Assembly (NCBI GenBank): GCA_016873405.1
Contig: VGXH01000151.1
Location: forward strand, 1 to 5,579
Source of the DNA: a bacterium
GTDB lineage: Bacteria > Krumholzibacteriota > Krumholzibacteria > LZORAL124-64-63
DNA: 5,579 nt
Direction: 5' to 3'
Both the position numbers and the translations under genes were made by a program. The notes under the pieces were generated by a model, which was given only the letters and a program-made list of their open reading frames with translations, was not told where the DNA came from and did not search any database. Positions 5,243-5,579 of the stretch are shown here, piece by piece. Position 1 is the stretch's first letter, and each line of letters starts with the position of its first letter.

Positions 5243-5579
5243 ATGACCACCAGCACCCGCCGCCCGCTTCGCGCCGCCGCCATCGCCCTGGCTTTCGCGA
5301 CGGCCATCGCCGCCTGGCCCCGCCCCGCCGCCGCCACCTGGTCGCTGGTCTGGGCCGACGAGTTCGGCGGCACCAGCCTCGACGCCGCCAACTGGGCGCC
5401 GGACATCGGCGACGGCTGCCCGACCCTGTGCGGCTGGGGCAACAACGAGCTGCAGTACTACCGGTCGCAGAACGTCGCGGTGACCGGCGGCAACCTCGTG
5501 CTCACCGCGCGCGCCGAGTCGTTCGGGGGCCGGGCCTTCACCTCGGGCAAGGTCACCACGCGCGGCAAGCGGTCGTTCC
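5243..5579 (+). CDS. Secreted glycoside hydrolase family 16 protein (beta-glucanase type), N-terminal part
   Basis: The frame from ATG 5243 is open to the window end, giving 112 residues of a longer protein. Residues 1-31 form a signal peptide: basic MTTSTRRPLR, an Ala-rich hydrophobic core, then PRPAAA before TWS. The mature start matches the GH16 opening found in laminarinases and other endo-1,3-beta-glucanases: LVWADEFGGTSLDAANWAPDIG (35-56), GWGNNELQYYRSQNVAVTGGNL (64-85), LVLTARAES, then FTSGKVTTRGKRSF (99-112). The catalytic E-[IL]-D-[IF]-x-E segment lies beyond the window, so activity and exact substrate (laminarin, mixed-linkage glucan, agar or carrageenan) cannot be judged. The WGNNELQYY signature favours the laminarinase-like subgroup. 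Cys59 and Cys63 lie in an inserted loop (DGCPTLCGW). AAGGGGA (5227-5233) lies 9 nt upstream of the ATG. It has its own TATAAT promoter and sits next to a secreted jelly-roll protein, suggesting an extracellular glycan-degrading role. Confidence 0.92.
   Translation, partial: MTTSTRRPLRAAAIALAFATAIAAWPRPAAATWSLVWADEFGGTSLDAANWAPDIGDGCPTLCGWGNNELQYYRSQNVAVTGGNLVLTARAESFGGRAFTSGKVTTRGKRSF

Overview
The window is GC-rich (G/C dominates third codon positions) and bacterial. It carries three membrane transport genes, a PhoU-like regulator and the start of a block of secreted proteins. Several things suggest a Gram-negative-type environmental or uncultured lineage: canonical Shine-Dalgarno sites, sigma-70-like promoters with 17-bp spacers, and a secreted jelly-roll-type protein ending in a short W-G-x-x-K-x-x-Y-R tail. 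Candidatus Eisenbacteria, Krumholzibacteriota or a related phylum is my guess from overall style; no marker gene here fixes the taxon.

Layout. Positions 1-534 (minus) hold the N-terminal part of an NhaA Na+/H+ antiporter. It runs off the left edge and is interrupted by an apparent 1-base deletion at 333/334. Positions 535-803 are a divergent intergenic region. It contains an extended -10 promoter and a hairpin-rich leader for nhaA, a 12-bp x 5 tandem repeat, and a putative promoter for the next gene. Positions 804-2363 (plus) encode a complete AbgT/MtrF-family transporter. Positions 2364-2475 carry a good promoter candidate. It serves a two-gene operon: a Na+/phosphate cotransporter of the NptA/SLC34 type (2476-3660) and a separate PhoU-like protein (3678-4361), 17 nt apart.

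From 4362 onward the content changes. A promoter with an AT-rich upstream flank drives a 180-residue secreted protein (4514-5056) of probable jelly-roll or carbohydrate-binding type. A second promoter with a perfect TATAAT precedes a secreted glycoside hydrolase family 16 protein (5243 to the right edge, N-terminal 112 residues only).

How the parts fit. The left half concerns ion-coupled transport: Na+/H+ exchange, an AbgT-type carrier, and Na+-driven phosphate movement with its PhoU-type partner. NhaA would help build the Na+ gradient that NptA (and possibly AbgT) uses. The right half looks like polysaccharide binding and degradation outside the cell. I found no CRISPR array, tRNA, rRNA, transposase or phage gene. 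I did not find a clearly new multi-gene system. The most unusual items are the nhaA frameshift and leader, the tandem repeat abutting the abgT promoter, the palindrome covering the ribosome-binding site at 4494-4505, and the conserved-looking C-terminal tail of the secreted protein.
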